A stretch of 64,000 bases of DNA from Anaeromassilibacillus senegalensis (GCF_021531715.1 NZ_JAFBIT010000002.1:248001-312000); one strand, 5' to 3'. Counted from the stretch's first letter, positions 37,760-46,093 are shown. The notes: a model not told the origin generated them from the sequence alone. Translations and numbers: made by a program.

Positions 37760-38217
37760 ATTGCCTCCGTATCTTTTCTCTGCATTTCATTTGTCTTTTC
37801 TCTGAAACCCATAAGAAACCGTTCCGTTAAAAGAAGATACTGTTCCACATCGGCTTCGGACCAGGAAGCAAAAATCTCATTCTCCGCCTGGATCATGCGC
37901 ATCGCCGTATGTTCCGCGAGCCGACGTCCTTTTTCTGTCAGGCAAACTTTTTTGCTTTTGGCATCTGCGGATTCCAGATAGAGGATTTCTTCCGCCTCCA
38001 GTTTTCGGATCGCGGAGTTGATGGTTTGCTTGTGGATGCCGGAGAAGTGGCAGATATCCTTCAGGAGACAGGAGTCGCCGTTGTCGCAGATCGTATATAA
38101 AATGATCATCGCGCTGTCTGATAAGCCGAGCTTCTTCGTCATTTCACGATAGGCGGCATCTGTCTCACTGATGAGATAATTGAAGCGCTTCATATCTTTG
38201 GATGTATGTATACGCAT
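37756..38217 (-). CDS. MarR-family regulator
   Basis: The 153-residue winged-helix protein has RFNYLISETDAAYREMTKKLGLSDSAMIILYTI, the recognition region DICHFSGIHKQTINSAIRKLEAEEILYLE and the wing SADAKSKKVCLTEKGRRLA. It would repress its own operon, including the downstream MATE gene, until an inducer binds. Two GTACGA-NN-TCGTAC-type dyads lie in and just after its promoter, as expected for autoregulation. GGAGG precedes the start; the frame extends far upstream without support. Confidence 0.93.
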   Translation of the reverse strand: MRIHTSKDMKRFNYLISETDAAYREMTKKLGLSDSAMIILYTICDNGDSCLLKDICHFSGIHKQTINSAIRKLEAEEILYLESADAKSKKVCLTEKGRRLAEHTAMRMIQAENEIFASWSEADVEQYLLLTERFLMGFREKTNEMQRKDTEAI

Positions 38218-38232
38218 TGTGCACCTCCGATA

Positions 38233-38283
38233 GTACGAAATCATACCATTATACAGTATAGTACGATTTCGTACCATTGTCAA
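38233..38283 (-). promoter_or_regulatory. marR-MATE promoter with two operators
   Basis: TTGACA (38283-38278), 17 bases, TATACT (38260-38255). The spacer is occupied by GTACGATTTCGTAC (38261-38274; 6+6 arms), and GTACGAAATCATAC (38233-38246; one arm mismatch) lies just downstream of the start of transcription. Both are likely MarR sites. Confidence 0.75.
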
Positions 38284-38341
38284 GCATATTGATAAAAGCC
38301 TTTCAGCAGCAGATTTCATACAGAAAGCGCCGCAATAGTTC

Positions 38342-38370
38342 TTGCATTTTATTTGTACGAGTGGTACAAT
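38342..38370 (+). promoter_or_regulatory. PPK2 promoter with a related dyad
   Basis: TTGCAT (38342-38347), 17 bases, TACAAT (38365-38370). The spacer and -10 contain TTGTAC-GAGTG-GTACAA (38353-38369), which shares the GTACGA/GTAC core with the MarR dyads 80-110 bases away, but its 5-base spacing differs. Confidence 0.55.
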
Positions 38371-38446
38371 AAGCGCATAAAATGTAGGAAATATTTGGCG
38401 TAACCGCAAATGGAATACGCCAAAAGCCATAGGAAGGGGACCCGCC

Positions 38447-39949
38447 ATGCTGGAAAAAATCGACTTATCGAAAAAAATGAGTAAAAAAGAATTCAATACG
38501 CTGATGCGGGAGCTGGACGCAAAGCTCGGCCGCTTACAGCGCATCTGCAAGGAGAAGCGCATCCCGGTCATCATCGCCGTGGAAGGCTTCGGCGCGGCGG
38601 GCAAGGGCACGATGATCAACCGCCTGATCGAGCCGCTCGACCCGCGCGGCTTTAAAGTATACACAACGCAGAGCGAGACCGAAAACGAGCATTACCACCC
38701 GTTTTTGTGGCGTTTCTGGAACATGATGCCCGGCAAGGGGCGCATCTCGATTCTGGACAGAAGCTGGTACCGCATTCTGCTCAACGACCGCTTCGACGGC
38801 AAAACCGACGCGAAAAGCCTCGCGACCGCCGCGGACGAGATCAACTCCTTTGAAAAGCTTCTGACCGACGACCACATCGTGCTCATCAAGTTTTTCCTCG
38901 TCATTTCGCAGAAGGAGCAGAAAAAGCGCCTCAAGAAGCTTGCCGAATCCAAGGAGACCGCATGGCGCGTCACGGACGGCGATTGGAAGCGCTGCGAGCA
39001 CTACGACGAATATTTCCGCCTCACCGAGGAGGCGCTGCAGAAAACAGACCGCGACAACGCCCCGTGGACAATCATCGAATCCGAGGACCGCGAATACGCG
39101 GCGGCGAAGGTCATCTCCACCGTGGTCAAGCGTCTCGAGGACGCCATCGCCGACGCCGACCGCCGCGCCAAGCTGCCGCGCGCCAGCGTGGAGGAAAGCG
39201 CGCAGATCTTCCCCGACGCCTTCCGCGCCTCGGCGCTCGCGGGCATCGATCTGTCCAAGACGCTGACCAAAGAGCAGTACCAGAAGCAGCTCAAGGAGCT
39301 ACAGAAGAAGCTCTCCCGCCTGCACGGCGAGCTGTATCAGCGCCGCATTCCCGTGGTGCTCGCCTTTGAAGGCTGGGACGCCGGCGGCAAGGGCGGCGCG
39401 ATCAAGCGGCTCACGCAGGCGCTCGACCCGCGCGGCTACGAGGTGCATCCGGTCTCCGCGCCAAACGATCTCGAAAAATCGCACCACTATCTGTGGCGCT
39501 TCTGGACGGCCGTGCCGAAGGCGGGCCACATCGCGATCTTCGACCGCTCGTGGTACGGGCGCGTCATGGTAGAGCGGCTCGAGGGCTTCTGCTCCGAGGA
39601 CGAATGGCGCCGCGCCTACAAGGAAATCAACAACATGGAGGAATGCTGGGCGAACAGCGGCTGCATCGTTCTGAAATTCTGGATGCAGATCGACAAGGAC
39701 GAGCAGGAGCGCCGCTTTACGGAGCGCCAGCAGAACCCCGACAAGCAGTGGAAGATCACGGACGAGGACTGGCGCAACCGTGCGAAGTGGGATCAGTATG
39801 AGGTGGCCGTGGACGAGATGCTCGTGCGCACCTCCACCACCTACGCGCCGTGGATCATCGTCGAGGCGAACAGCAAGTATTACGCGCGCATCAAGGTGCT
39901 GAAAACTGTCGTCGACGCGATCGAGCAGTATCTCAAGACGCACAAATAA
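38447..39949 (+). CDS. pap: Polyphosphate:AMP phosphotransferase (two-domain, class II PPK2)
   Basis: The 500-residue protein is a tandem of two PPK2 domains, the class II arrangement that phosphorylates AMP to ADP with polyphosphate. Each half has its own P-loop (AVEGFGAAGKGTMINRL, about 43-59; AFEGWDAGGKGGAIKRL, about 306-322) and Walker B/lid motifs (ISILDRSWYRILL; IAIFDRSWYGRVMVERL). In this class the C-terminal half is usually the active one; the N-terminal half here lacks the Gly after DRSWY that the active half has, consistent with that. The start at 38447 has GGAAGGGG upstream. It is divergent from marR. Confidence 0.94.
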   Translation: MLEKIDLSKKMSKKEFNTLMRELDAKLGRLQRICKEKRIPVIIAVEGFGAAGKGTMINRLIEPLDPRGFKVYTTQSETENEHYHPFLWRFWNMMPGKGRISILDRSWYRILLNDRFDGKTDAKSLATAADEINSFEKLLTDDHIVLIKFFLVISQKEQKKRLKKLAESKETAWRVTDGDWKRCEHYDEYFRLTEEALQKTDRDNAPWTIIESEDREYAAAKVISTVVKRLEDAIADADRRAKLPRASVEESAQIFPDAFRASALAGIDLSKTLTKEQYQKQLKELQKKLSRLHGELYQRRIPVVLAFEGWDAGGKGGAIKRLTQALDPRGYEVHPVSAPNDLEKSHHYLWRFWTAVPKAGHIAIFDRSWYGRVMVERLEGFCSEDEWRRAYKEINNMEECWANSGCIVLKFWMQIDKDEQERRFTERQQNPDKQWKITDEDWRNRAKWDQYEVAVDEMLVRTSTTYAPWIIVEANSKYYARIKVLKTVVDAIEQYLKTHK

Positions 39950-39976
39950 CGCAGCCCATTCCCGCTTACATAAAAC

Positions 39977-40016
39977 AAAGGGTCGGGATCGCCGATTCAG
40001 GCGGTTCCGACCCTTT
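39977..40016 (+). terminator. Terminator after the PPK2 gene
   Basis: AAAGGGTCGG pairs with CCGACCCTTT; the stem continues inward over GATCGCC/GGCGGTT, and TATTG follows. Confidence 0.85.
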
Positions 40017-40156
40017 ATTGCCCCCAAAAACGCCGGTGCAACCGTGCGTTGACAAATTGACTGCGTCCGCTTGGTGGCGCGCAACCGCAAAAAACGGTAT
40101 ACTGAAGGCAGAAACGAGGGGTAAAGTCCTCAGAAAACCGCAACGGAGGGAACAGT

Positions 40157-41152
40157 ATGATTTTAGCGGACAAAATAATCCGACTCAGAAAAAAGAACGG
40201 CTGGTCGCAGGAGGAGCTTGCGGAGAAAATGGGCGTCTCCCGGCAGGCGGTATCGAAGTGGGAAGGCGCGCAGTCTGTGCCCGATCTCGGCAAGATCCTG
40301 CAGCTCAGCACTTTGTTCGGCGTGACGACCGACTATCTGCTCAAAGACGATTTGGAGGACGAGGTTTTCACGGACGGCGACGATGATCCCGCCGTACGGC
40401 GTGTGACGCTTGCCGAAGCGCACGCGTTTCTGGAATGGCGCAGACACGCGTCTATGCGGATTGCGGGCGCAACGTTTCTCTGCATTCTGGCGGTGATCCC
40501 GTTGCTTCTGCTCGGCGCCGCTTCGGAGATGCCCGCCTTCGGGCTTTCGGAAAGTCTTGCGGCGGGCATCGGCCTTGCCGCGCTGCTCGCGCTCGTTGCC
40601 GCAGCCGTCGCGGTTTTCATCTCCTGCGGCTCCCAAAACGCGCCGTACGCGTTTCTCGACAAGGAACCCTTCAATACGGAATACGGCGTGAAGGGCATGG
40701 TAAAGGAGGCGCAGAGCGCTTACCGCAGCACGTACACACGCAGCAACATTCTCGGCGCCTGCCTCTGCGTGCTCTCGCCGGTCTCTCTTCTTGCCGGCGC
40801 ATGCTTTGTGGACGAGAACGACCCCAAGAGCACCTTTGCGCTCGTCGCGCTGCTCGCGCTCACAATGGTGATCGCCGGCGTCGGCGTCGTCTTCTTTATC
40901 ACCGCCGGCGTGCGCTGGGCCAGCATGCAGAAGCTCCTCGAGGAGGGCGAATTCTCCGCACGGGAAAAGAAGAAGCTCGGCATGCGGGAATCCATCGGCA
41001 CGATTTACTGGCTTGCCGCCACCGCGATTTACCTCGGCTGGAGCTTTACAACGGATAACTGGAAATCGACGTGGATCGTCTGGCCCATCGCAGGTGTCCT
41101 CTTCGCCGCCGTCATGGTCGTCTGCAACTTAATAATGGATAAGAACAAGTGA
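40157..41152 (+). CDS. HTH regulator fused to membrane domain
   Basis: The 331-residue protein joins an N-terminal Xre domain (about 1-65: MILADKIIRLRKKNGWSQEELAEKMGVSRQAVSKWEGAQSVPDLGKILQLSTLFGVTTDYLL) to a membrane part with about six helices in two groups (about 97-160 and 200-330). Such membrane-tethered regulators are common in Firmicutes and may sense envelope conditions. ACGGAGGG precedes the start. No target gene adjoins, and a terminator follows. Confidence 0.88.
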   Translation: MILADKIIRLRKKNGWSQEELAEKMGVSRQAVSKWEGAQSVPDLGKILQLSTLFGVTTDYLLKDDLEDEVFTDGDDDPAVRRVTLAEAHAFLEWRRHASMRIAGATFLCILAVIPLLLLGAASEMPAFGLSESLAAGIGLAALLALVAAAVAVFISCGSQNAPYAFLDKEPFNTEYGVKGMVKEAQSAYRSTYTRSNILGACLCVLSPVSLLAGACFVDENDPKSTFALVALLALTMVIAGVGVVFFITAGVRWASMQKLLEEGEFSAREKKKLGMRESIGTIYWLAATAIYLGWSFTTDNWKSTWIVWPIAGVLFAAVMVVCNLIMDKNK

Positions 41153-41173
41153 AAACAGTCCGGGAAACAGATA

Positions 41174-41209
41174 AAACCGGCTGCGGGGATTTCTCCCGGC
41201 AGCCGGTTT
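41174..41209. terminator. Terminator between convergent genes
   Basis: AAACCGGCTGC pairs perfectly with GCAGCCGGTTT around a 14-base loop. Confidence 0.85.
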
Positions 41210-41223
41210 GCTGTTTCCTGTTA

Positions 41224-42207
41224 TTATCGTTTTGTCGGCGAACCGTCGGCGGGCGTCTCGCGCTCGTACTCGGCGACGGCCTCGTTCAGCACGGCGATCT
41301 CCTCTGCGGTCAGCTCCCATGCGGTCGCGGCGCAGTTCTCATCGGCCTCGTGCTTGTTGCGCACGCCCATCAGCGCCGTATCGACGAGCGGATGCGCGGT
41401 GATCCAGTTGACGGCGACCTGCGCCACCGGCACCTGACGCGCTTCGGCAATCTTGTCGAGCGACTTCAAAAGCTTCTGCGCCTTCGAGAACTTCGGCTCC
41501 TTGAAATAATCGTAGAACACAAAGCGCATGTCCTTCGGATCCCAGTCCGGCAGCTCGCGGATTGTGCCGGTCAGCATGCCTGCGCCGAGCGAGCCATACG
41601 TCATGACGCCGATGTCGTGCTGCTTTGCGAATTCAAGCACGCTTCTCTCGCGCTGGTCGATCATCGAGAACGGCGGCTGGATGACCTCCACATCGCCGTA
41701 TTTCATGCATTCCTCCGTCTGCTCGATGGAGAAGTTCGACAGGCCAATGTGGCGGATCTTGCCGCTCTCCTTGAGCTTCATCATCGCGCTCATCGTGTCC
41801 TCAAACGGCGTGCCGAGGAAGTCCGGCTTATGGACATGGTAGATGTCGATGTATTCGACGCCCAGACGGCGCAGGGAGTCGTCGATTTCCTTCATGATGC
41901 TCTTGCTCGAGATGTCGCGTCCGCCCTTCGGCGCGCCCTCGCCCCAGACAAGGCCGCACTTCGTGGAAACGATCAGCTTCTCGCGGTCATAGCCCTTGAT
42001 CGCCTCGCCGACGATCTCCTCCGAAACGCCGCAGCCGTAGATCGGCGCGGTATCGACGATGTTGACCTCGTTATCGAGCATCGACCGGATGGCCCGGATG
42101 GAATCGTTTCTGTCCACGGCGCCCCAGCCGGAGCCGCCGATGGCCCACGTGCCTACGGTCGCCACGGACACCTTGAGTCCCGTCTTTCCTAAAACCTTGT
42201 AACGCAT
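41224..42207 (-). CDS. Aldo/keto reductase
   Basis: The 327-residue protein is a NAD(P)H-dependent AKR: MRYKVLGKTGLKVSVATVGTWAIGG, the catalytic Asp and Tyr in NIVDTAPIYGCGVSEE, Lys in IVSTKCGLVWG, His in YIDIYHVHKPD, and the cofactor segment GLSNFSIEQ and TALMGVRN. It reduces aldehydes or ketones of unknown identity in the cytoplasm. The start at 42207 follows AAAGGAGTAGG. It is monocistronic. Confidence 0.94.
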   Translation of the reverse strand: MRYKVLGKTGLKVSVATVGTWAIGGSGWGAVDRNDSIRAIRSMLDNEVNIVDTAPIYGCGVSEEIVGEAIKGYDREKLIVSTKCGLVWGEGAPKGGRDISSKSIMKEIDDSLRRLGVEYIDIYHVHKPDFLGTPFEDTMSAMMKLKESGKIRHIGLSNFSIEQTEECMKYGDVEVIQPPFSMIDQRERSVLEFAKQHDIGVMTYGSLGAGMLTGTIRELPDWDPKDMRFVFYDYFKEPKFSKAQKLLKSLDKIAEARQVPVAQVAVNWITAHPLVDTALMGVRNKHEADENCAATAWELTAEEIAVLNEAVAEYERETPADGSPTKR

Positions 42208-42372
42208 ACAACCTACTCCTTTACTTTTCAATACAGATTTCGGTTCTTCACGCAAATTCCGGAAGACCCGTTATTACAACTTTAGTGGAAGCGTGTGAAA
42301 AAGTCAAGAGAAAAAAGCGTAAATTGGGAGTAAATTTCTCCTTTTTACCCGCCTTTGCACCGGGCGGAAAGC

Positions 42373-42401
42373 TTGCTTTTCCACCCGCCATCGGCTATAA
42401 T
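42373..42401 (+). promoter_or_regulatory. Promoter of the truncated P-loop gene and DUF3783 gene
   Basis: TTGCTT (42373-42378), 17 bases, TATAAT (42396-42401). Confidence 0.6.
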
Positions 42402-42433
42402 GGGGAAAACAAGACAGAGAGAGGACCGCCGCC

Positions 42434-42559
42434 ATGATTCTTCTGATCTGCGGCAGCTCGCACACCGGCAAAACGGCGCTGGCGCAGCGGCTGCTCGAAA
42501 AATACAAATACCTGTACCTGTCGATCGACAAGGACTACACGGTGGACATCGAACTGTAA
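42434..42559 (+). pseudogene. Truncated P-loop NTPase (41 codons)
   Basis: A short frame MILLICGSSHTGKTALAQRL followed by LEKYKYLYLSIDKDYTVDIEL and a stop. GSSHTGKT is a sound P-loop and YLSID the first strand end of the small-kinase/ATPase family whose full members are near 170-200 residues. The rest is missing, so this is most likely a deletion product. It keeps a promoter and lies 16 bases before the DUF3783 gene, so it may persist as a leader peptide. Confidence 0.65.
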
Positions 42560-42575
42560 CCATAAGGAGGAAATC

Positions 42576-42965
42576 ATGCCGCTCGTTCTGTACTATATAC
42601 CTGATCCGAAAAAGGAACAGCAGCTTGCCGCGCTCTGCAGGGGGCTCGGTTTTCGCGCAAAGCGCCTCGTCCCGGGCGACGCCAACAAGACCGTCGGCAC
42701 GCTCGCGGGCCTGAAAACCGCCGCAAGCGCCGATAAAGCGCCCGCAGGCTGGACGCTGCCGGAGCTTCTGATCTTTTCGGAAATGACCGGCGACGCGCTC
42801 GACCTCTTCCTCGCGGCGTACAAAAACGCGGGGATCGCGCCGGTTGCGCTCAAAGCGATTGTCACGCCGCACAACACTGCATGGAGTCTCTATGCGCTCG
42901 CGGAAGAACTCAAAAAAGAGCGCGCCGCCATGCTGCTGTACCGGAAAAATCAGACAACGTCGTAA
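42576..42965 (+). CDS. DUF3783-domain protein
   Basis: The 129-residue protein resembles the small DUF3783 family: LVLYYIPDPKKEQQLAALCRGLGFRAKRLVPGDANKTVGTLAGL, then PELLIFSEMTGDALDLFLAAYKNAGIAPVALKAIVTPHNTAWSLYALAEELKKERA. The C-terminal segment PVALKAIVTPHNTAW is the family signature. No biochemical role is known. AAGGAGG precedes the ATG. A terminator follows. Confidence 0.8.
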   Translation: MPLVLYYIPDPKKEQQLAALCRGLGFRAKRLVPGDANKTVGTLAGLKTAASADKAPAGWTLPELLIFSEMTGDALDLFLAAYKNAGIAPVALKAIVTPHNTAWSLYALAEELKKERAAMLLYRKNQTTS

Positions 42966-42973
42966 ATACGAAG

Positions 42974-43000
42974 TCCGCTGAAAGGAAACCCTTCAGCGGA
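42974..43000 (+). terminator. Terminator after the DUF3783 gene
   Basis: TCCGCTGAA pairs with TTCAGCGGA, followed by TTTTTT. Confidence 0.88.
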
Positions 43001-43014
43001 TTTTTTGCATTTGA

Positions 43015-44880
43015 TCAATCTTCGTCCAGCGGATTTGGCCCAACGCCGACGTCGTAAACGTAGATGTAGAACTTCGAGTTTGTGACGAGCAGCATGTATG
43101 CGTCGTTGTAGCTGCGGATGGGATACAGCGTCTCATAGGCCTTGACGACCTCGCCGTTGTTGAGCTGCTGCACGCCGAGGCGGTACGTGGTCTCCGTGAT
43201 CTTCTTCGACGCGTTTTCGTAGTCGCCCGCCGCCTTGTATTCCTCGATCGCCTGCTCGTACTTCGCGTCCTTATAGAAAGCCTGCGCCTTCAGATAATGA
43301 ATCTTCTGGATCTGCACCGCGCAGTCCTCGTATTCACCGAGCTTTGTGAAGATCTCCATCGCCTCGTCGTACGCTTTTTCCTCGACGAGCTTTAAGCCCT
43401 GCTCGTAGTAGGCGGCGTCGATTTTCGGCAGGAGCGATTTCTCGGTCACGAGCTCGAAATACTCGAGCGCGTGCGCTTCATCGCCCTCCGTGTAGAACGC
43501 GATGCCCTTGTCGCAGAACGCTTCCTGCATCTGCGCGGCAAGCTCCCCGCTCACGTGCTGATAATCAGCGGTCGCCTTTTTGAGGTTGTCCGCTTCAATC
43601 GCCTTCATGCCGAGGTTGAAATAGCACAGTTCAATCTTCTCCGCCGCTTCCTTGTAATCCGCGAGCTTTTCGAGCTGGCCGAGCGCATCCTCATACGCAC
43701 CGGAATCGAAAACCTTCACCGCCTTGCGGTACTGCGCCTCGGTGATCTGGTCGGGAGAATCCCCGTAATCGAGCACCTCCTCGAACGCGGCGATCGCCTC
43801 GTCATACTTTCCGTCTTCCAGCAGATCTGCCGCCTTGCGGTATTTCGCCTCCGGGATGCGGTCGGCGCTGTCGCTGTAATCCTCCAGCTCGGCAAACGCC
43901 GCCACGGCCTCGTCGTACTGACCGGCCTCCAGCAGCGCCGCGGCTGCGTCATATTTCCTCTGAGGAATAATATATGTAATCAGAACCACGACGAAAATCG
44001 CGATCAGCACAAGCAGCGGGATGGAGATCGAAAGGAAGATCCTGCGGTGCAGTCTCTTTTTCCGCGCGCGCTCCTCAGCGGCGGCTTTTTCTTCGGCCGC
44101 CTTACGTGCAGCTTCCTCGGCGGCTGCCTTTTCCTCAGCGGCCTTGCGCTCGGCGGCAAGCCGCGCCTGCTCCGCCTTTTCCGCTTCCGCCTTTTCATAC
44201 GCCTCGAGGTTTTCCGCAAGCTTCTCCGAGTCGTCAAACAGCTCGCGCTGCGGAGCATAGGCCGCGCCGCAGACGAAGCACTTTTCCTCATCTGCGCGGT
44301 TCACTTCGCCGCACGCGCAGAGCCAGAGATCCTTGTATTCCTCCGGCACAAACTGCGCCTCGCCCCGGTCGTTTTCCGCCATCTCGCGGAAATCACGGCC
44401 ATACTGCGCGAGGAGCTTTTCGTCCTCAATCGCACCGCTCAGCGGCTGCCGCGCGGGGATATACTCAAAGAGCAGAGACGCGCTGCCCGTCCAGACGTCC
44501 TCGCCCTCAAATTCCACTTTCTTGATCGCGACGGAAAAGCTGTGCGCCGTATTCCCGACGGGGATCTCTTCCTCCTCGCCGAAAATCTCGTCGCGCCCGA
44601 CAACCGGCACGAGATAGCGGCGGTCGCGCACGACCTCCGTTTCATGGTTCGCCTTATCGAAAACATGCAGATCGATGAACACCGCCGTGACTGCGCGCGT
44701 GTCGAGATTGCGGAACGTCAGCCGCACATAGGTGCGTGTCGTCTGTTCCGCGCTCTGGGCTTCGTCCGACGCTTCGACTTCGACAGTCTCCTGCACCAGC
44801 GCCCCGCTCTGCAGCAGGATGGGACAAGTCTCCTTGTATAAATTATCCTTCAATTCAAACAGCGGCTCAAAATCGGGCAT
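43015..44880 (-). CDS. Zinc-ribbon, coiled-coil, TPR membrane protein
   Basis: The 621-residue protein has an N-terminal beta-rich domain (about 1-165) reading FEPLFELKDNLYKETCPILLQSGALVQE, then a two-CxxC zinc ribbon (WLCACGEVNRADEEKCFVCGAAY, about 188-210), an Ala/Glu/Lys coiled coil (about 225-280), one membrane helix (ISIPLLVLIAIFVVVLITYIIP, about 290-311) and about eight TPR/Sel1-like repeats outside (YDEAVAAFAELEDYSDSADRIPEAKY and variants). Tools would probably call it a tetratricopeptide repeat protein. It may link a cytoplasmic zinc-ribbon part to an extracellular scaffold. Function unknown; single gene. Confidence 0.85.
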   Translation of the reverse strand: MPDFEPLFELKDNLYKETCPILLQSGALVQETVEVEASDEAQSAEQTTRTYVRLTFRNLDTRAVTAVFIDLHVFDKANHETEVVRDRRYLVPVVGRDEIFGEEEEIPVGNTAHSFSVAIKKVEFEGEDVWTGSASLLFEYIPARQPLSGAIEDEKLLAQYGRDFREMAENDRGEAQFVPEEYKDLWLCACGEVNRADEEKCFVCGAAYAPQRELFDDSEKLAENLEAYEKAEAEKAEQARLAAERKAAEEKAAAEEAARKAAEEKAAAEERARKKRLHRRIFLSISIPLLVLIAIFVVVLITYIIPQRKYDAAAALLEAGQYDEAVAAFAELEDYSDSADRIPEAKYRKAADLLEDGKYDEAIAAFEEVLDYGDSPDQITEAQYRKAVKVFDSGAYEDALGQLEKLADYKEAAEKIELCYFNLGMKAIEADNLKKATADYQHVSGELAAQMQEAFCDKGIAFYTEGDEAHALEYFELVTEKSLLPKIDAAYYEQGLKLVEEKAYDEAMEIFTKLGEYEDCAVQIQKIHYLKAQAFYKDAKYEQAIEEYKAAGDYENASKKITETTYRLGVQQLNNGEVVKAYETLYPIRSYNDAYMLLVTNSKFYIYVYDVGVGPNPLDED

Positions 44881-45066
44881 GCGTCATTCCGTCCTTTATC
44901 TTGCAAATCTAAGTAAAGCTCATCTTTCATTATACCTGATACGGCTGAAAATGCAAGGAAATTCAGCGGGATTTCCGCAGTTTTTTGTTTACCTGTCTGC
45001 GAAAAATCGTGCATTTTCCCGAATTTTGTGGTAAGATAACTTTAATACAGCGACAGAGAGGAGCAA

Positions 45067-45297
45067 ATGTTTATGAAGCAACCCATTACGATTCAATGGC
45101 TTGGCCACGCCTGCTTCCAAATCGGGTGCGGCGGCTACAGCCTTGTGCTCGACCCCTTTGCCCCCGGCAGCGTCTCGGGCTTTCGGGACATACAGACGAA
45201 AAGCGCGTGCAGAGGCATGCGCTTTTCTTTTAGGATTTTCTGCAAAGTATACTTGACAAACTTTGCAAAGCGTGCTATGCTTATTTTGCAAAGTTAA
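45067..45297 (+). pseudogene. Truncated metallo-beta-lactamase-fold hydrolase
   Basis: Only the first 40 codons match: ITIQWLGHACFQIGCGGYSLVLDPFAPGSVSGF is the start of UPF0173-like MBL-fold metal-dependent hydrolases. Right after this, the sequence runs into a terminator (45199-45226) and the promoter of the next module; the HxHxDH metal site is absent. GAGAGGAG precedes the start. The frame that continues to 45297 is chance. Confidence 0.8.
45199..45226 (+). terminator. Terminator upstream of module B
   Basis: AAAAGCGCGTGC pairs with GCATGCGCTTTT (one G-T wobble) around AGAG, followed by CTTTT. Confidence 0.8.
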
Positions 45298-45300
45298 CTT
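45245..45300 (+). promoter_or_regulatory. Promoter with two AAGT-NN-ACTT palindromes (HTH module B)
   Basis: TTGACA (45253-45258), 17 bases, TATGCT (45276-45281). AAGTATACTT (45245-45254) overlaps the -35 box and AAGTTAACTT (45291-45300) lies after the -10. GCAAAG repeats accompany both. The arrangement and core sequence match module A at 10932-10960. Confidence 0.7.
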
Positions 45301-45336
45301 AGCGTTTCGTTTCTGCAGAACGAAAGGAGCAATCGA

Positions 45337-45537
45337 ATGAAAACCAGAATCCGCGAGCTCAGAAAGGCCCGCAAGCTGTCTCAGGAGGAGCTGGCCGAGG
45401 CGGTGGGCACCACGCGCCAAACCATCACCTCCATCGAAGTGGGCAAATACACGGCTTCCCTGCCGCTCGCCTACAAAATCGCCCACTATTTCGGGCTTAC
45501 GATCGAAGAGGTTTTCGACTTCTCTGAGATCGAATGA
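45337..45537 (+). CDS. Small HTH regulator, module B
   Basis: The 66-residue protein is almost only the HTH domain: MKTRIRELRKARKLSQEELAEAVGTTRQTITSIEVGKYTASLPLAYKIAHYFGLTIEEVFDF. It is the short YgzD/YozG-type class and a clear relative of the module A protein. AAAGGAG precedes the ATG. It is followed after 43 bases by the membrane-protein gene. It probably binds the palindromes in its own promoter. Confidence 0.92.
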   Translation: MKTRIRELRKARKLSQEELAEAVGTTRQTITSIEVGKYTASLPLAYKIAHYFGLTIEEVFDFSEIE

Positions 45538-45580
45538 CAAAATTCAGAAATGCGCGCTGCGCAGAGAGGAAAATCACGTT

Positions 45581-46033
45581 ATGGAAAAATACAAAAAATC
45601 ACTGAAGCTGCAGAATGTGCTGCTGATTCTGGGCATTCTCTGCCTGGCTGCCGTACAGGTGCTGTCCTTCTGCGGTGTTCTTACGCCCGCTGTGCAGGAC
45701 GAGCACTGGGCGGGTTTCTGGGCCGGGCTGGTTGCCGGAGCCGCGTTCGGCATCACGATCCTGTTTGTGATCGGGCTGGTCATCAATCTGCGCGCGCTGA
45801 GAAACGAAGCCGCACTCAAGAAGCTCTATGCCAAGGAGCATGACGAGCGCACCGCGCAGATCTGCTATTATGCGCAGAGCTGGGCATACCGCATCTGCAC
45901 GCTCGGGCTGCTCGTCGCCATCGTCATCGCGGGCTATTTCAGCCCCACCGTCTCCCTGACGTGTCTGGCGATCGTCTTCATCCAGTCCGTCACCGGCGCG
46001 CTCTTCAAGCTGTACTGGCACAAGCGCCTGTGA
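45581..46033 (+). CDS. Four-helix membrane protein, module B
   Basis: The 150-residue product has two helix pairs (about 11-30 and 43-65; 97-117 and 121-140) separated by a charged loop ALKKLYAKEHDERTAQICYYAQS. The layout and the DER motif match the module A protein at 11196, although overall similarity is low. AGAGAGGA lies some way upstream. Function unknown; co-transcribed with the HTH gene and ended by a strong terminator. Confidence 0.78.
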   Translation: MEKYKKSLKLQNVLLILGILCLAAVQVLSFCGVLTPAVQDEHWAGFWAGLVAGAAFGITILFVIGLVINLRALRNEAALKKLYAKEHDERTAQICYYAQSWAYRICTLGLLVAIVIAGYFSPTVSLTCLAIVFIQSVTGALFKLYWHKRL

Positions 46034-46054
46034 CGCGCAATATCGCACACAAAA

Positions 46055-46086
46055 ACGTGCCGGCGGAAACTGCTCCGCCGGCACGT
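46055..46086. terminator. Terminator between module B and the saccharide locus
   Basis: A 13-bp perfect stem ACGTGCCGGCGGA / TCCGCCGGCACGT with a 6-base loop. Confidence 0.85.
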
Positions 46087-46093
46087 TCTGTCA

